Source of the DNA: Lactobacillus sp. LL6
Lineage (GTDB): Bacteria; Bacillota; Bacilli; Lactobacillales; Lactobacillaceae
Length of the DNA: 64,000 nt
NCBI RefSeq assembly: GCF_007570935.1
Contig: NZ_VLLR01000001.1
Coordinates: 310,001-374,000, forward strand
Reading direction: 5' to 3'
This document shows, piece after piece, positions 50,128 through 62,542 of the stretch (the stretch's first letter is position 1; every line of letters begins with the position of its first letter). The position numbers were made by a program, and so were the translations under genes. The notes beneath the pieces were generated by a model. The model made no database searches, was not told the DNA's origin, and was given only the letters and a program-made list of their open reading frames with translations.

Positions 50128-53100
50128 TTGATCGACGTAAATAAGTTTGAAAGTATGCAAATTGGTCTTGCATCACCTAACAAGATCAGAAGCTGGTCAT
50201 ATGGTGAAGTTAAAAAACCAGAGACCATCAACTACCGTACTTTGAAGCCAGAAAAAGATGGCTTATTTGATGAAAGAATTTTTGGACCAACAAAAGATTG
50301 GTCATGTGCTTGTGGTAAGTACAAAGGTGTTAGATACCGTGGTATCGTATGTGATCGTTGTGGAGTTGAAGTTACTTCTGCTAAAGTAAGAAGAGAACGT
50401 ATGGGTCACATTGAACTCGCAGCTCCAGTAACTCATATTTGGTACTTTAAGGGTATTCCATCACGTATGGGTCTAGTTTTGGATATTTCTCCAAGACTTC
50501 TTGAAGAAGTTATTTACTTTGCAGCATACATCGTAATTGATCCAGGTGATACAGATTTAGAACCTAAGCAATTACTGACTGAAGCAGAATATCGCGAACA
50601 AAAAGCTAAATATGGTGACCGTTTTGAAGCTAAAATGGGTGCTGAAGCTATTCGTGAATTGCTTAAGAAGGTAGATTTAGCTAAAGAAGTAGCTGATTTG
50701 AAGAAAGAACTTCAAACAGCTACTGGTCAAAAACGTACGCGTGCAATTAGAAGATTGGATATTTTGGATGCATTTAAGAATTCTGGTAATAAACCAGAAT
50801 GGATGGTTATGGATGCAGTTCCTGTAATTCCGCCAGATCTTCGTCCAATGGTTCAACTTGAAGGTGGACGTTTTGCTACTTCTGATTTGAACGATTTATA
50901 TAGACGTGTAATTAACCGTAACAATCGTTTGAAGAGATTACTTGATTTGAACGCTCCAAATATTATTGTTCAAAACGAAAAGCGTATGCTTCAAGAAGCA
51001 GTTGATGCCTTAATTGATAATGGTCGTCGTGGTCGTCCAGTTGTTGGACCAGGTAATCGTCCACTTAAATCACTTTCTCACATGCTTAAGGGTAAGCAGG
51101 GACGTTTCCGTCAAAACTTACTTGGTAAGCGTGTTGACTACTCTGGTCGTTCAGTTATTGATGTTTCACCTAAATTGAAATTCTATCAATGTGGTGTCCC
51201 ACGTCCAATGGCTCTTGAATTATTTAAGCCATTTGTAATGCACGAATTAGTTAAGCGTAAGATTGCATCTAACATTAAAAATGCTAAGCGTAAGATTGAT
51301 CGTGAAGATGATGATATTTGGGATGTACTTGAAGATGTTATTAAAGAACGTCCAGTTCTTTTGAACCGTGCACCTACTCTTCACCGTTTGAGTATTCAAG
51401 CCTTTGAACCAGTTTTGGTACCAGGTAAGTCAATTAGACTTCACCCGCTTGCATGTGAAGCCTACAACGCTGACTTTGATGGGGACCAGATGGCTATTCA
51501 CGTTCCTTTGTCTGATGAAGCTGTTGCAGAATCACGTTTGCTTATGCTTGCTGCTCACCATATTTTGGCACCTAAGGATGGTAAGCCAATCGTAACTCCT
51601 TCACAGGATGTTGTATTGGGTAACTACTGGTTGACTCAAGCTGAAAAGGGTCGTGAAGGTCAAGGTATGATCTTTAGTTCACCAGCAGAAGCTGCTGTAG
51701 CATATGCTAATGGTGATATTCACTACCACACTATCATTGGTATGTCAGCTGATTCAATGCCAGATAAGCCATGGCCAGAAGGTAAGGAACATGGAATCTT
51801 CATTACCACTTATGGTAAGGTTGTATTTAACCAAATTTTCCCAGATGATTACTTCTACATTAATGAACCAACTGAGGAAAACTTAAACAATCCACTTGCT
51901 GCTAAGTATTTCTTAGAAGAGGGCGAAGACATTGATAAGAAGATTGATGATATTGCTGCTGATTTAATTGCAACACCATTTAAGAAAGACTTCTTATCAG
52001 ATTCTATTGCAACTATTTACAAGTACTACAAAGTTCAAAGAACTTCTGAATACTTGGATGACTTAAAAGAGTTAGGTTACACAAGTTCTACCATTTCTGG
52101 TATTACTATCGGTATGAACGATGTTCCGGAAATCACTGATAAGGATGAGAAGGTAGAAAAAGCTCACAAGCAAGTTGATGTTGTTTCTAAACAATTTAGA
52201 CGTGGTCTTATTACTGAACAAGAACGTCATGATCGAGTAATTAGTATTTGGAATGCATGTAAGGACGAAGTTCAAAATGAAATCGCCCAAATTTATGATC
52301 CACGTAACCCAATCACTGTCATGGCTGACTCTGGTGCCCGTGGTAACATTTCAAACTTTACTCAGCTTGCTGGTATGCGTGGTTTGATGGCCACTCCTAA
52401 CGGTGGATTGTTCGAAATTCCAGTTACTTCAAACTTTAAGGAAGGTTTATCAGTTCAAGAACTTTTCATGTCTACTCACGGTGCTCGTAAAGGTATGACT
52501 GATACTGCCTTAAAGACTGCTCAGTCAGGTTACCTTACTCGTCGTTTAGTTGATGTAGCCCAGGATGTTATTATCCGTGAAGATGACTGTGGAACTGATC
52601 GTGGTATTACTGTTCACTCTATCATGGAAGGCGATGAAATGATTGAACCACTCTTTGATCGTTTGGTTGGTCGTTTCACTGCTGAAACTGTTAAGGATCC
52701 TAAGACTGGTGAAGCTATTGTTGGTCCGGATGTTATGATGGATGAAAATATGGCTCACAAGATTGTTGATGCTGGTGTAACTCATGTTAAGATTCGTTCA
52801 ATTTTAACTTGTGATACTCCACACGGTGTCTGCCGTAAGTGTTATGGTATGAACTTGGCTACTGGTGAAGAAGTTGAAGTTGGTGAAGCAGTAGGTACTG
52901 TTGCTGCTCAATCAATTGGTGAACCTGGTACTCAGCTTACTTTGAGAACTTTCCACAACGGTGGGGTTGCCGGTGCAGAAGATATTACTCAAGGGTTACC
53001 TCGTGTTCAAGAATTGTTTGAAGCACGTAATCCTAAGGGTCGTTCAACTATCTCTGAAGTTGATGGTATTATTGATTCAATTCAAGAAAATCCAGCAGAA

Positions 53101-53796
53101 CATACTCGCGAAATTACTGTTAAGGGTAAAATTGATACTAGAAGTTACAGTGTTCCTTACACTGCTTCTGTAGCAGTTAGCGAAGGTGATGAAGTTCACC
53201 GTGGTGACAAGTTGACTCTTGGTTCTGTTGATCCTAAGGAATTGATTCAAGTAACGGATACTTTAACTACTGAAAAGTACATTTTAGCTGAAGTACAAAA
53301 AGCTTATAGAATGCAGGGTGTAGATATCGCTGATAAGCACGTCGAAGTATTGACTCGTCAAATGCTTCAAAAAGTTCGTGTACTTGATCCAGGTGAAACT
53401 GATATCTTACCAGGTGAAGTTATGGATATCGGTCAATTTAGAGACCGTAACAAGGAAGTTATTATTTCAGGTGGTATTCCTGCGACTGCTCAAAGTGTTA
53501 TTTTGGGTATTACTAAGGCAGCCCTTGAAACAAACAGTTTCTTGTCTGCTGCTTCCTTCCAAGAAACTACTCGTGTTCTTACTGATGCTTCTATTAGAGG
53601 TAAAAACGATCCACTCCTTGGTCTTAAGGAAAACGTTATTATTGGTAAGATTATTCCAGCTGGTACTGGTATGCCAGTTTACCGTAGTATGGAACCACAA
53701 TCTGATGCTAAAAAGAAGCCAAAGTCTGTTTACTCAATTGCTGACATTGAAAAGCAAATGAAAGAAAAAGATGAGGCCGAAAAGCCAAAAGCTTAA
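50128..53796 (+). CDS. rpoC: DNA-directed RNA polymerase subunit beta'
   Basis: Catalytic core subunit of 1222 residues. It has the N-terminal zinc finger (CACGKYKG...VCDRCG near residue 60), the active-site [10 protein letters not shown] near 446, the second zinc site ([16 protein letters not shown]), the trigger loop region ([15 protein letters not shown]) and [16 protein letters not shown]. Starts at TTG with AGGAGG eight bases upstream. Cotranscribed with rpoB. Confidence 0.98.
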   Translation: MIDVNKFESMQIGLASPNKIRSWSYGEVKKPETINYRTLKPEKDGLFDERIFGPTKDWSCACGKYKGVRYRGIVCDRCGVEVTSAKVRRERMGHIELAAPVTHIWYFKGIPSRMGLVLDISPRLLEEVIYFAAYIVIDPGDTDLEPKQLLTEAEYREQKAKYGDRFEAKMGAEAIRELLKKVDLAKEVADLKKELQTATGQKRTRAIRRLDILDAFKNSGNKPEWMVMDAVPVIPPDLRPMVQLEGGRFATSDLNDLYRRVINRNNRLKRLLDLNAPNIIVQNEKRMLQEAVDALIDNGRRGRPVVGPGNRPLKSLSHMLKGKQGRFRQNLLGKRVDYSGRSVIDVSPKLKFYQCGVPRPMALELFKPFVMHELVKRKIASNIKNAKRKIDREDDDIWDVLEDVIKERPVLLNRAPTLHRLSIQAFEPVLVPGKSIRLHPLACEAYNADFDGDQMAIHVPLSDEAVAESRLLMLAAHHILAPKDGKPIVTPSQDVVLGNYWLTQAEKGREGQGMIFSSPAEAAVAYANGDIHYHTIIGMSADSMPDKPWPEGKEHGIFITTYGKVVFNQIFPDDYFYINEPTEENLNNPLAAKYFLEEGEDIDKKIDDIAADLIATPFKKDFLSDSIATIYKYYKVQRTSEYLDDLKELGYTSSTISGITIGMNDVPEITDKDEKVEKAHKQVDVVSKQFRRGLITEQERHDRVISIWNACKDEVQNEIAQIYDPRNPITVMADSGARGNISNFTQLAGMRGLMATPNGGLFEIPVTSNFKEGLSVQELFMSTHGARKGMTDTALKTAQSGYLTRRLVDVAQDVIIREDDCGTDRGITVHSIMEGDEMIEPLFDRLVGRFTAETVKDPKTGEAIVGPDVMMDENMAHKIVDAGVTHVKIRSILTCDTPHGVCRKCYGMNLATGEEVEVGEAVGTVAAQSIGEPGTQLTLRTFHNGGVAGAEDITQGLPRVQELFEARNPKGRSTISEVDGIIDSIQENPAEHTREITVKGKIDTRSYSVPYTASVAVSEGDEVHRGDKLTLGSVDPKELIQVTDTLTTEKYILAEVQKAYRMQGVDIADKHVEVLTRQMLQKVRVLDPGETDILPGEVMDIGQFRDRNKEVIISGGIPATAQSVILGITKAALETNSFLSAASFQETTRVLTDASIRGKNDPLLGLKENVIIGKIIPAGTGMPVYRSMEPQSDAKKKPKSVYSIADIEKQMKEKDEAEKPKA

Positions 53797-53801
53797 TAGC
53801 A

Positions 53802-53834
53802 AAAAATGCTCCTATGATAAATAGGGGCATTTTT
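53802..53834. terminator. terminator of rpoB-rpoC (bidirectional)
   Basis: Stem aaaaaatgctcctat / ataggggcattttttt; lies at the convergent end of rpoC and the prepilin-peptidase gene. Confidence 0.88.
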
Positions 53835-54512
53835 TTACATCAAAAATATAATCAAACTTAGGAATAGATAAGGAAAAAGAGCAATTTGCTGATTCTTATC
53901 TATTCTTTTTTTGTTTAAAAAGTAATGCACAATACAAAATAAAGATGCTAATAAAAAAGTATAATTAGCGAACTCAGCATGAAAATAAAATACTAATATT
54001 AAATATAAAATTAAGTCGCCACTTCCTAGTTTTTGTTTATACACATAAAATAGCAATACTATAAATATAGGAACTGATTGCATTAAATCTAATGTAGTAA
54101 AAGAAGAAAAATTATAAAGTGAAACTATAATTGCAGGTATGATGCAAATTGTAGGAAATTCTTGACTGTAGTAATCAAAAATTGTACAAAGCAAGATTGA
54201 GAATATTAAAATTGCAGTAGTTATTCCGTTAGTTGTAGCAAAGTCACAATTTGAAAATGAAAAACCACCAATTAATTCTATAAAAAATAATTCGGCAGGT
54301 ATTTTGAATTTGCAAGTAGAGCATTGTCCATGAAGAAATATATAAGAAAAAACAGGTATTTCTTCTAATATATTTAATTCAGTGTGACAATAAGTGCATT
54401 TTGATCTGTCTAAAATATAATTTCCTTGATAAAAGCGGTCGTATATAACATATGCATGTGAAGCTAAACAGCTTCCGATAAAGAAATTACTAATTAAAAA
54501 AATATTGTTCAA
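53835..54512 (-). CDS. comC: type IV prepilin peptidase (ComC/PilD family)
   Basis: Membrane aspartyl protease that cleaves and methylates type IV-like prepilins such as ComG pseudopilins for DNA uptake. The N-terminal domain keeps the double Cys motif (CTYCH...CSTC), and the catalytic Asp residues are in IFDYYSQEFP and GSGDLIL, with about seven hydrophobic segments. I use the TTG at 54512, six bases after GAGGTG (225 residues); the GTG three codons earlier lies inside that site. It is AT-rich and stands alone between rpoC and rpsL. Confidence 0.88.
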   Translation of the reverse strand: MNNIFLISNFFIGSCLASHAYVIYDRFYQGNYILDRSKCTYCHTELNILEEIPVFSYIFLHGQCSTCKFKIPAELFFIELIGGFSFSNCDFATTNGITTAILIFSILLCTIFDYYSQEFPTICIIPAIIVSLYNFSSFTTLDLMQSVPIFIVLLFYVYKQKLGSGDLILYLILVFYFHAEFANYTFLLASLFCIVHYFLNKKRIDKNQQIALFPYLFLSLIIFLM

Positions 54513-54568
54513 TTGTTTCACCTCAGGGAATAAATACGTAAAAAAATAAAAAAATACTGTAAATGGGT

Positions 54569-54596
54569 TTGATTTCTTTCAAAAACCGAGTACAAT
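54569..54596 (+). promoter_or_regulatory. rpsL: promoter of rpsL-rpsG-fusA
   Basis: TTGATT and TACAAT with a 16-base spacer, about 90 bases before rpsL. Confidence 0.6.
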
Positions 54597-54688
54597 GGTT
54601 GTTGTATGTTTTGAACAGTCTTTCCGCGAGTAAAAAAGAAACTCCCGGATGTGTGAACAAAATAGATGAATTTAGGAGGAAATTTTTA

Positions 54689-55096
54689 ATGCCAACCATT
54701 AACCAATTGGTAAGAAAAGGTCGTCACTCAAAAACGACTAAATCAAAGTCACCAGCTTTGAACTACGGTTACAACAGTATGAAGAAGGAATTAGTATTCA
54801 ACCCAGCTCCACAAATGCGTGGGGTTGCTACTCGTGTGGGTACTATGACTCCAAAGAAGCCTAACTCAGCTTTACGTAAGTATGCTCGTGTACGTCTTTC
54901 AAACTTGATTGAAGTTACTGCATACATTCCAGGTGAAGGCCACAACTTGCAAGAACACTCTGTTGTTTTGATTCGTGGTGGTCGTGTAAAAGACCTTCCT
55001 GGTGTACGTTACCACATTATCCGTGGTGCTCTTGACACTGCTGGTGTTGATGGCAGAAAGCAAAGCCGTTCTAAGTACGGTACTAAGAAAGGTTAA
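54689..55096 (+). CDS. rpsL: 30S ribosomal protein S12
   Basis: Decoding-centre protein, 135 residues, starting [12 protein letters not shown] at ATG with AGGAGG upstream; the longer frame from 54563 includes the leader and is not real. The [16 protein letters not shown] loop and [12 protein letters not shown] segment are wild-type in appearance, with no visible streptomycin-resistance change at the Lys of TPKKPNS. Confidence 0.98.
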   Translation: MPTINQLVRKGRHSKTTKSKSPALNYGYNSMKKELVFNPAPQMRGVATRVGTMTPKKPNSALRKYARVRLSNLIEVTAYIPGEGHNLQEHSVVLIRGGRVKDLPGVRYHIIRGALDTAGVDGRKQSRSKYGTKKG

Positions 55097-55110
55097 GGAG
55101 GAGTTAAATA

Positions 55111-55581
55111 ATGCCTAGAAAAGGACATGTAACTAAGAGAGACGTTTTAGCAGATCCAGTTTACAACTCAAAGCTTGTTACTAAGCTCATCAACCACTTA
55201 ATGCTTGACGGTAAGCGCGCAAAGGCTTCTTCAATCCTTTACGATGCTTTCACTATTGTTAAGGACAAGACTGGCAAAGAACCACTTGATGTTTTTGAAG
55301 AAGCAATGAACAATGTTATGCCAGTATTGGAAGTTAGAGCTCGTCGTATCGGTGGTTCAAACTACCAAATCCCAGTAGAAGTTCGTCCAGAAAGAAGAAC
55401 TACTTTAGGTTTAAGATGGCTTGTTTCATACGCACGTTTACGTAATGAACACACTATGGATGAACGTTTAGCTAACGAAATCATCGATGCATCAAACAAC
55501 ACTGGTTCAGCAGTTAAGAAACGTGAAGATGTTCACCGCATGGCTGAAGCAAACCGTGCATTTGCACACTACCGCTTCTAA
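55111..55581 (+). CDS. rpsG: 30S ribosomal protein S7
   Basis: Small-subunit head assembly protein, 156 residues, 14 bases after rpsL with AAGGAGG. Shows [20 protein letters not shown] at the start and [19 protein letters not shown] in the middle. Confidence 0.98.
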   Translation: MPRKGHVTKRDVLADPVYNSKLVTKLINHLMLDGKRAKASSILYDAFTIVKDKTGKEPLDVFEEAMNNVMPVLEVRARRIGGSNYQIPVEVRPERRTTLGLRWLVSYARLRNEHTMDERLANEIIDASNNTGSAVKKREDVHRMAEANRAFAHYRF

Positions 55582-55617
55582 TTTGTTCTTTTATTTTTTT
55601 AAGGAGATTATATATCT

Positions 55618-57708
55618 ATGGCTAACAAGCGTGAATTTCCATTAGAAAAAACACGTAATATTGGTATCATGGCCCACATTGATGCGGGTAAGACTACCAC
55701 TACTGAACGTATCCTTTACTACACTGGTAAAATCCACAAGATTGGTGAAACTCACGAAGGTGATTCACAAATGGACTGGATGGAAGAAGAAAAGGAACGT
55801 GGTATTACTATCACTTCAGCAGCTACTACTGCTCAATGGAAAGATTACAGAATTAACATCATCGATACCCCAGGACACGTTGACTTCACTATCGAAGTAG
55901 AACGTTCACTTCGTGTTCTTGATGGTGCTGTAACTGTTCTTGATGCACAAGCTGGTGTTGAACCACAAACTGAAAATGTTTGGCGTCAAGCTGAAACTTA
56001 CGGTGTTCCTCGTATTGTTTTCATTAACAAGATGGATAAGATCGGTGCTGACTTCGATCACTCAGTAGAAACTCTTCATGAACGTTTGAACGCTAATGCA
56101 CACGCAGTTCAAATGCCAATTGGTTCAGCTGATACTTTTGAAGGTGTTATCGACTTAATCGACATGGTAGCTGATATCTACGACGAAGATAAACTTGGTT
56201 CTAAGTGGGATACTGTTCCAGTTCCTGATGAATACAAGGAAGAAGCTGAAAAGCGTCGTGGTGAATTAATTGAAGCTGTTGCTGATGTTGATGATGACAT
56301 CATGGAAAAATACCTTGGCGGTGAAGAAATTTCTAATGAAGAATTAAAGGCTGCTATCCGTAAAGCAACTATTAACTTAGACTTCTTCCCAGTATTTGCT
56401 GGTTCAGCATTTAAGAACAAGGGTGTTCAAATGATGCTTGATGGTGTTATTGATTACTTACCATCACCATTAGATGTTAAGCCTTACGTTGCTCATGATC
56501 CAAAGACTGGTGAAGAAGTAGAACTTAAGGCTAACGACAAGGATCCATTTGCAGCTTTAGCATTTAAGATTGCTACTGACCCATTTGTTGGTCGTTTGAC
56601 TTTCATTCGTGTTTACACTGGTTCACTTCAATCAGGTTCATACGTATTGAACGCTTCAAAGGACAGTCGTGAACGTGTTGGTCGTTTGCTTCAAATGCAC
56701 GCCAACTCAAGAACTGAAATTCCAGAAGTATTCTCAGGTGATATTGCTGGTGCTATCGGTTTGAAGAACACTACTACTGGTGATTCATTAACTGATCCTA
56801 AGCGTCCACTTATTTTGGAAAGTTTGGAAATTCCAGACCCAGTTATCCAAGTTTCAATCGAACCTAAGTCAAAGGCTGACCGTGACAAGCTTGATGTTGC
56901 TCTTCAAAAGCTTACTGAAGAAGACCCAACTTTCAAGGCAGAAACTAACGCTGAAACTGGTCAAACCTTGATTGCTGGTATGGGTGAATTGCACCTTCAA
57001 ATCATGGTTGAACGTATGAAGCGTGAATTCCACGTTGAAGCAACTATCGGTGAACCACAAGTAGCTTACCGTGAAACCTTCACCAAGGAAGCTAAGGCTC
57101 AAGGTAAGTTCGTTCGTCAATCTGGTGGTAAGGGTCAATACGGTGACGTATGGATTGACTTTACTCCAAATGAAGAAGGTAAAGGTTACGAATTTGAAGA
57201 CGCTATCGTTGGTGGTGTTGTTCCTCGTGAATTTATCCCTTCAGTTGATGCTGGACTTCAAGAAGCTATGAAGAATGGTGTTCTTGCAGGTTACCCATTG
57301 ATTGATGTTAAGGCTAAGCTTTACGATGGTAGTTACCACGAAGTCGACTCATCAGAAGCTGCTTTCAAGGTTGCTGCTTCACTTGCATTGAAGAATGCTG
57401 CTTCTAAGGCTGGTGCTGTAGTTCTTGAACCAATTATGAAGGTTCAAGTAATTACCCCAGAAGAATACTTAGGTGACGTTATGGGTTCAGTTACTGCACG
57501 TCGTGGTACTATGGACGGTATGGAAGACCGTTCAGGTGCTAAGGTATTGAATGCTATGGTTCCACTTTCTGAAATGTTTGGTTACGCAACTACTTTGCGT
57601 TCATCAACTCAAGGTCGTGGTACTTTCACTATGGTATTTGACCACTACTCACCAACTCCTAAGTCAATTCAAGATGAAATTATTAAGAAGCGCGGCGGCG
57701 AAGCTTAA
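55618..57708 (+). CDS. fusA: translation elongation factor G
   Basis: GTPase that drives ribosomal translocation; 696 residues. G1 [19 protein letters not shown] near residue 18, G3 [10 protein letters not shown]4 NKMDK, then domains II-V ending in [16 protein letters not shown]. Strong AAGGAG site; highly biased codons. Last gene of the str operon here (tuf is not adjacent). Confidence 0.98.
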   Translation: MANKREFPLEKTRNIGIMAHIDAGKTTTTERILYYTGKIHKIGETHEGDSQMDWMEEEKERGITITSAATTAQWKDYRINIIDTPGHVDFTIEVERSLRVLDGAVTVLDAQAGVEPQTENVWRQAETYGVPRIVFINKMDKIGADFDHSVETLHERLNANAHAVQMPIGSADTFEGVIDLIDMVADIYDEDKLGSKWDTVPVPDEYKEEAEKRRGELIEAVADVDDDIMEKYLGGEEISNEELKAAIRKATINLDFFPVFAGSAFKNKGVQMMLDGVIDYLPSPLDVKPYVAHDPKTGEEVELKANDKDPFAALAFKIATDPFVGRLTFIRVYTGSLQSGSYVLNASKDSRERVGRLLQMHANSRTEIPEVFSGDIAGAIGLKNTTTGDSLTDPKRPLILESLEIPDPVIQVSIEPKSKADRDKLDVALQKLTEEDPTFKAETNAETGQTLIAGMGELHLQIMVERMKREFHVEATIGEPQVAYRETFTKEAKAQGKFVRQSGGKGQYGDVWIDFTPNEEGKGYEFEDAIVGGVVPREFIPSVDAGLQEAMKNGVLAGYPLIDVKAKLYDGSYHEVDSSEAAFKVAASLALKNAASKAGAVVLEPIMKVQVITPEEYLGDVMGSVTARRGTMDGMEDRSGAKVLNAMVPLSEMFGYATTLRSSTQGRGTFTMVFDHYSPTPKSIQDEIIKKRGGEA

Positions 57709-57724
57709 TTAATATTATTGATTT

Positions 57725-57759
57725 AAAAAGATTGTCGATATAGTCGACAATCTTTTTTT
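57725..57759 (+). terminator. terminator of the str operon
   Basis: Perfect stem aaagattgtcga / tcgacaatcttt with a 5-nt loop and T7. Confidence 0.93.
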
Positions 57760-57790
57760 GTAAAAAAATCAAGAAAATGAAATAACCCCC

Positions 57791-57819
57791 TTGATATTTG
57801 CGGCTGTAGCAAGTACAAT
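57791..57819 (+). promoter_or_regulatory. rpsJ: promoter of the S10 ribosomal-protein operon
   Basis: TTGATA and TACAAT with a 17-base spacer, about 165 bases before rpsJ. Confidence 0.7.
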
Positions 57820-57825
57820 AGTCTT

Positions 57826-57984
57826 TGTGCATTTGAGGGTTAAATAAGTACCCTAATGCTTAATTTGTTGTAAAGCGTTGACGTAAAAGGTTGCGGCACG
57901 CCAGGCTGCATTGCCACAGAGGCGTGCGGGGAATTTTTGCCGAGCTAGTCATCTTATTAAAGAAGACGTTAAGGAGGTAATTTA
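57826..57984 (+). promoter_or_regulatory. structured leader of the S10 operon
   Basis: Two stable hairpins: GCATT-GGGT-loop-ACCC-AATGC (57829-57859) and GCACGCC / GGCGTGC (57896-57927) with an inner GGC/GCC pairing, followed by GAATTTTT. A GC-rich island in an AT-rich genome just before rpsJ suggests autogenous control by an operon product, as L4 does in other bacteria; that link is inference. Confidence 0.5.
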
Positions 57985-58293
57985 ATGGCAAGTCAATCAA
58001 TTCGTATTAGACTTAAGTCATACGAACATGGTATTCTCGATGAATCAGCTGCTAAGATCGTAGCTACTGCAAAGAGAACTGGTGCAGAAATTTCAGGTCC
58101 AGTTCCTCTTCCAACAGAAAGAACTTTGTTTACTGTTCTTCGTTCACCACACAAGAACAAGGACTCACGTGAACAATTTGAAATGCGTACTCACAAGCGT
58201 TTGATCGACATTTTGAATCCAACACCTAAGACTGTTGATTCATTAATGAAACTTGATCTTCCAAGTGGCGTAGACATCGAAATTAAATTATAA
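57985..58293 (+). CDS. rpsJ: 30S ribosomal protein S10
   Basis: First gene of the S10 operon, 102 residues, with [17 protein letters not shown] and the C-terminal [13 protein letters not shown]. Also the NusG/NusB-binding transcription factor NusE. AAGGAGG site. Confidence 0.98.
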   Translation: MASQSIRIRLKSYEHGILDESAAKIVATAKRTGAEISGPVPLPTERTLFTVLRSPHKNKDSREQFEMRTHKRLIDILNPTPKTVDSLMKLDLPSGVDIEIKL

Positions 58294-58321
58294 TAACTAA
58301 AAAATAGAAAGAGGTGTAATC

Positions 58322-58960
58322 ATGACCAAAGGAATCTTAGGAAGAAAAGTTGGTATGACTCAAATCTTTACTAAAGATGGTATCCTTGTTCCTGTAACTG
58401 TTGTTGAAGCAACTCCTAACGTTGTTATGCAAGTTAAGACTGTTGAATCAGACGGTTACGAAGCAGTTCAATTAGGTTACCAAGATAAGCGTGAAGTTTT
58501 GAGCAACAAGCCAGAACAAGGTCATGCTGCAAAGGCAAAGACTTCACCTAAGCGCTTCATTCGAGAAATTCGCGGTGTTGAGCTTAAGGACTATGAAGTC
58601 GGCTCAGAAGTTACTGTGGATACATTTAAGGAAGGTGACGTCGTAGACGTTACTGGTACTACTAGAGGTCATGGATACCAAGGTAACATTAAGCGTTGGG
58701 GTCAATCCAGAGGTCCAGAAACTCACGGTTCAAGATACCACAGAATTCCTGGTTCAATGGGTTCAATCATTAACCGTGTGCCTAAGGGCAAGCGTTTGCC
58801 AGGTCACATGGGCGTTAAGACAGTTACTATTGAAAACTTAGTAATTGAAAAAGTTGTAGCAGATAAGAATGTATTAATGATCAAGGGTAACGTTCCAGGT
58901 GCCAAGAACTCATTAATTACTGTTAAGTCTGCTTCTAAGGCTGTTAAAGCTGATAAATAG
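58322..58960 (+). CDS. rplC: 50S ribosomal protein L3
   Basis: Early-assembly large-subunit protein near the peptidyl-transferase centre, 212 residues, with [16 protein letters not shown] and the central [20 protein letters not shown] extension. Confidence 0.98.
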   Translation: MTKGILGRKVGMTQIFTKDGILVPVTVVEATPNVVMQVKTVESDGYEAVQLGYQDKREVLSNKPEQGHAAKAKTSPKRFIREIRGVELKDYEVGSEVTVDTFKEGDVVDVTGTTRGHGYQGNIKRWGQSRGPETHGSRYHRIPGSMGSIINRVPKGKRLPGHMGVKTVTIENLVIEKVVADKNVLMIKGNVPGAKNSLITVKSASKAVKADK

Positions 58961-58974
58961 GAAGGAGGACTAGA

Positions 58975-59592
58975 ATGGCTAATTTAAAGGTTATCGATCA
59001 AAACGGTAAGGAATCCGGTGAAGTTACTTTAAACGATAAAGTATTTGCTGTTGAACCTAACGAAAGCGTAATTTTTGACGCAATCATTAGACAAAGAGCA
59101 GGTAAGCGTCAAGGTACTTCAAAGGTTAAGAATAGATCTGCTGTTCGCGGCGGTGGTAAGAAACCTTGGAGACAAAAGGGTACTGGTCGTGCTCGTCAAG
59201 GTTCTATCAGATCTCCACAATGGCGTGGCGGTGGTGTTGTATTTGGTCCAACTCCACGTTCATACGCATACAATATGCCAAGAAAGCAACGTCGTTTGGC
59301 TATTAAGTCAGTTCTTTCCCAAAAGTTGATTGATGAAGATTTAATTGTTTTAGATAAGTTGACTATGTCAGCACCTAAGACTAAGGAATTTGTGTCAATG
59401 TTAAACAGCTTGAAGGTTGAAGGCAAGGTTTTGGTTGTTTCTGATGACGAAAACGTAAAGCTTTCTGCAAGAAACTTGACTAATGTTAAGGTTGTTCCAG
59501 TTAACGGTTTGAATGTTGAAGATGCAGTTAACTACGAAAAGTTAATCTTAACTCAAGATGCTGTAAAGAAGATTGAGGAGGTATTGGCTTAA
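58975..59592 (+). CDS. rplD: 50S ribosomal protein L4
   Basis: Large-subunit exit-tunnel protein, 205 residues; the tunnel loop [20 protein letters not shown] is intact with no visible macrolide-resistance change. Its stop overlaps the rplW start by one base. Candidate regulator of the operon leader. Confidence 0.98.
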   Translation: MANLKVIDQNGKESGEVTLNDKVFAVEPNESVIFDAIIRQRAGKRQGTSKVKNRSAVRGGGKKPWRQKGTGRARQGSIRSPQWRGGGVVFGPTPRSYAYNMPRKQRRLAIKSVLSQKLIDEDLIVLDKLTMSAPKTKEFVSMLNSLKVEGKVLVVSDDENVKLSARNLTNVKVVPVNGLNVEDAVNYEKLILTQDAVKKIEEVLA

Positions 59593-59897
59593 TGGACGCA
59601 CGCGATATCATTTTAAGACCTGTCATTACTGAAAAGTCAACGAACTTAATGGATGATAAGAAGTACACTTTTGACGTGCTCTTAACTGCTACCAAGACTC
59701 AAGTTCGCAACGCTGTTGAAGAAATCTTCGATGTTAAGGTCAAGAGCGTAAACATTATGAATGTTCGCGGTAAGGACAAGCGTGTTGGTCGTTACACTGG
59801 TAAGACTGCTCGCCGTAGAAAAGCAATCGTTGCTTTAACTGACGATTCAAACGACATCAAGATTTTCCAAGACGAAACTAAAGAAGACAACAAGTAA
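59592..59897 (+). CDS. rplW: 50S ribosomal protein L23
   Basis: Exit-site protein that docks trigger factor and SRP; 101 residues, [20 protein letters not shown] at the start. Overlaps rplD by one base (TAATG). Confidence 0.98.
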   Translation: MDARDIILRPVITEKSTNLMDDKKYTFDVLLTATKTQVRNAVEEIFDVKVKSVNIMNVRGKDKRVGRYTGKTARRRKAIVALTDDSNDIKIFQDETKEDNK

Positions 59898-59912
59898 TAG
59901 GAGGTCAGTCAA

Positions 59913-60749
59913 TTGGCTATTAAGATTTATAAGCCAACCACAAACGGTCGCCGTAATATGACTTCTTCCGACTTTGCTGAGATTACTAAGAGCAAGCCAG
60001 AACGTACCTTGCTTGAATCACAATCACATACTGCAGGTCGTAACTCATATGGTCACATTACTAGTAGACACCGTGGTGGTGGTCACAAGCAAAAGTACCG
60101 TATCATTGATTTCAAGCGTAACAAGGACAACGCAAAGGCAGTTGTAAAGGCAATCGAATACGATCCTAATAGAACTGCAAACATTGCATTGCTTCACTAC
60201 ACTGATGGTATTAAGGCTTACATTTTAGCACCTAAGGGTCTAAAAGTTGGTACTGTAATTGAATCTGGCGAAGCTGTAGATATTAAGCCAGGTAATGCAA
60301 TGCTTTTGAAGAACATCCCAGCTGGTACGTCAATTCATAACATTGAATTAAGACCAGGTAAGGGTGGTCAGCTTGTTAGAAGTGCTGGTACTAGCGCACA
60401 AGTTTTGGGTCAAGATGGTAACTACACTTTAGTGAGATTACAAAGTGGTGAAGTTCGTAAGATTTTATCAACTTGCCGTGCAACTATTGGTGTAGTTGGT
60501 AACGAACAACACTCATTGATTCAATTAGGTAAAGCTGGTCGTAGTCGTTGGTTAGGTAGACGTCCTCAATCTCGTGGTTCTGTAATGAACCCTAACGATC
60601 ACCCACATGGTGGTGGTGAAGGTAAAGCACCTGTTGGTCGTCCACAACCTATGACTCCATGGGGTAAGAAGTCTCGTGGTATTAAGACTAGAGATGCCAA
60701 GAAGGCTAGTGAGAAGTTAATTATTCGTCACCGTAAGGGTAGCAAGTAA
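59913..60749 (+). CDS. rplB: 50S ribosomal protein L2
   Basis: Core large-subunit protein near the peptidyl-transferase centre, 278 residues, starting at TTG with AGGAGG before it. It keeps [16 protein letters not shown], the [18 protein letters not shown] segment and the conserved His in [13 protein letters not shown]. Confidence 0.98.
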   Translation: MAIKIYKPTTNGRRNMTSSDFAEITKSKPERTLLESQSHTAGRNSYGHITSRHRGGGHKQKYRIIDFKRNKDNAKAVVKAIEYDPNRTANIALLHYTDGIKAYILAPKGLKVGTVIESGEAVDIKPGNAMLLKNIPAGTSIHNIELRPGKGGQLVRSAGTSAQVLGQDGNYTLVRLQSGEVRKILSTCRATIGVVGNEQHSLIQLGKAGRSRWLGRRPQSRGSVMNPNDHPHGGGEGKAPVGRPQPMTPWGKKSRGIKTRDAKKASEKLIIRHRKGSK

Positions 60750-60767
60750 TAGAAGGAGGGTTAATTA

Positions 60768-61049
60768 ATGAGCCGTAGTATTAAAAAAGGTCCATTTGCT
60801 GATGCATCTTTATTAAAGAAGGTTGATGCACAACAAAACTCAGATAAGAAGCAAGTTATCAAGACTTGGTCACGTCGTTCAACTATTTTCCCTTCTTTTG
60901 TTGGTTTGACTATAGCTGTTTACGATGGTAGAAAGCATGTCCCAGTTTATGTTACTGAAGACATGGTTGGTCACAAATTAGGTGAATTTGTTCCAACTAG
61001 AACTTTCCATGGACACAAAGCCGCTGATGATAAGGCTACAGCAAAATAG
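60768..61049 (+). CDS. rpsS: 30S ribosomal protein S19
   Basis: Small-subunit head protein, 93 residues, with [20 protein letters not shown] and [22 protein letters not shown]. Confidence 0.98.
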   Translation: MSRSIKKGPFADASLLKKVDAQQNSDKKQVIKTWSRRSTIFPSFVGLTIAVYDGRKHVPVYVTEDMVGHKLGEFVPTRTFHGHKAADDKATAK

Positions 61050-61068
61050 AGGAAGGAGAAACATCTAA

Positions 61069-61422
61069 ATGGCAGAACAAATTAGTTCAGCTAGAGCTGA
61101 AGCAAGAACTGTTCGTATCGCTGCAAGAAAAGCACGTTTAGTCGTTGACTTAATTCGTGGCAAGAGCGTTGCTGAAGCATTAGCAATCTTGGAATTTACG
61201 CCTAGAGCTGCTTCCCCAATCGTTGAAAAAGTTTTACGTTCAGCAATTGCTAACGCAGAACACAACTACGATCTTGAAAGTGCTAATCTTTACGTTTCAG
61301 AAGCTTACGTAAATGAAGGTGCAACTTTGAAGAGATTCCGTCCACGTGCTAAAGGTATGGCTTCTCCTATTAACAAGAGAACCAGTCATGTGGTTGTAGT
61401 AGTTTCAGAAAAGAACGATTAA
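61069..61422 (+). CDS. rplV: 50S ribosomal protein L22
   Basis: Exit-tunnel protein, 117 residues; the tunnel loop [19 protein letters not shown] is complete. Confidence 0.98.
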   Translation: MAEQISSARAEARTVRIAARKARLVVDLIRGKSVAEALAILEFTPRAASPIVEKVLRSAIANAEHNYDLESANLYVSEAYVNEGATLKRFRPRAKGMASPINKRTSHVVVVVSEKND

Positions 61423-61436
61423 AGGGAGGTATATTA

Positions 61437-62102
61437 ATGGGTCAAAAGATTAACCCAAATGGTTTTCGTCTCGGCGTAATCCGTGATTGGGAATCAAAAT
61501 GGTATGCTGACAGAGGATACAAAGAAACATTAAACGAAGACCTTCGTATTAGAAAGTTCATTTCAAATAAGTTGAAGGATGCCTCTGTTTCTACTGTAGA
61601 AATTGAACGTGCAGCTAATAGAATCAACATTTCAATTCATACTTCAAAACCAGGTATGGTTATTGGTAAAGGTGGTTCTGAAGTTGAAGCTTTAAGAAAA
61701 GAATTGAACGCTTTGACTAACAAGCAAGTTCACATCAACATTGTTGAAATTAAGAAGCCAGATCTTGATGCTAAGTTAGTTGCTGATAGCATTGCTCGTC
61801 AACTTGAAGCTCGTATTGCATTTAGACGTGCTATGCGTCAAGCTACTCAAAGATCTATGCGTGCTGGTGCCAAGGGTATTAAAGTTCAAACTTCAGGTCG
61901 TTTGAACGGTGCCGACATGGCTAGAAGAGAATGGCACACAGAAGGTCGTGTTCCATTACAAACTTTAAGAGCTGACATTGATTATGCTTGGGTTAACGCA
62001 TTCACTACTTATGGTGAAATTGGTGTTCAAGTATGGATCAATCGTGGCGAAGTATTACCTACTAAGAATACTTCAAAGCCAGCGAAGGGAGGAAACAAGT
62101 AA
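61437..62102 (+). CDS. rpsC: 30S ribosomal protein S3
   Basis: mRNA-entry protein, 221 residues, with [20 protein letters not shown] and the KH-domain [18 protein letters not shown]. Overlaps rplP by one base. Confidence 0.98.
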   Translation: MGQKINPNGFRLGVIRDWESKWYADRGYKETLNEDLRIRKFISNKLKDASVSTVEIERAANRINISIHTSKPGMVIGKGGSEVEALRKELNALTNKQVHINIVEIKKPDLDAKLVADSIARQLEARIAFRRAMRQATQRSMRAGAKGIKVQTSGRLNGADMARREWHTEGRVPLQTLRADIDYAWVNAFTTYGEIGVQVWINRGEVLPTKNTSKPAKGGNK

Positions 62103-62542
62103 TGCCTTTAGTACCAAAGCGAGTAAAACACCGTCGTGAATTCCGTGGTAAGATGCGTGGTGCTGCTAAAGGTGGTAAGACTATTGCCTTTGGTGAATAT
62201 GGATTACAAGCTCTCGAATCTCACTGGATTACTAACCGTCAAATCGAAGCTGCCCGTGTTGCAATGACTCGTTACATGAAGCGTGGCGGTAAGGTTTGGA
62301 TCAGAATTTTCCCTCAAAAGTCATACACTGCTAAAGGTGTAGGTGTACGTATGGGTTCTGGTAAAGGTGCACCAGCTGGTTGGGTAGCTGTAGTTAAGAG
62401 AGAAAAGATTTTGTTTGAAATTGGTGGCGTTTCTGAAGAAGTTGCTCGTGAAGCTTTAAGACTTGCTTCAACTAAGTTGCCAATTAAGACTAAGTTTGTG
62501 ACTAGAAGTTCGGAAGTAGGTGGCAATTCTAATGAAGGCTAA
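62102..62542 (+). CDS. rplP: 50S ribosomal protein L16
   Basis: Binds near the A site and tRNA elbow; 146 residues, [20 protein letters not shown] at the start. Its last 11 bases overlap rpmC. Confidence 0.98.
   Translation: MPLVPKRVKHRREFRGKMRGAAKGGKTIAFGEYGLQALESHWITNRQIEAARVAMTRYMKRGGKVWIRIFPQKSYTAKGVGVRMGSGKGAPAGWVAVVKREKILFEIGGVSEEVAREALRLASTKLPIKTKFVTRSSEVGGNSNEG

Noticed and set aside
52072-53700. Long antisense frames within rpoC (and similar frames opposite clpC, lysS, fusA)
   Set aside because: They are codon-bias shadows of highly expressed genes, with no ribosome-binding sites or recognisable domains.
54563-54688. N-terminal extension of rpsL
   Set aside because: S12 begins MPTINQ at 54689 behind AGGAGG; the extension is untranslated leader containing the promoter.
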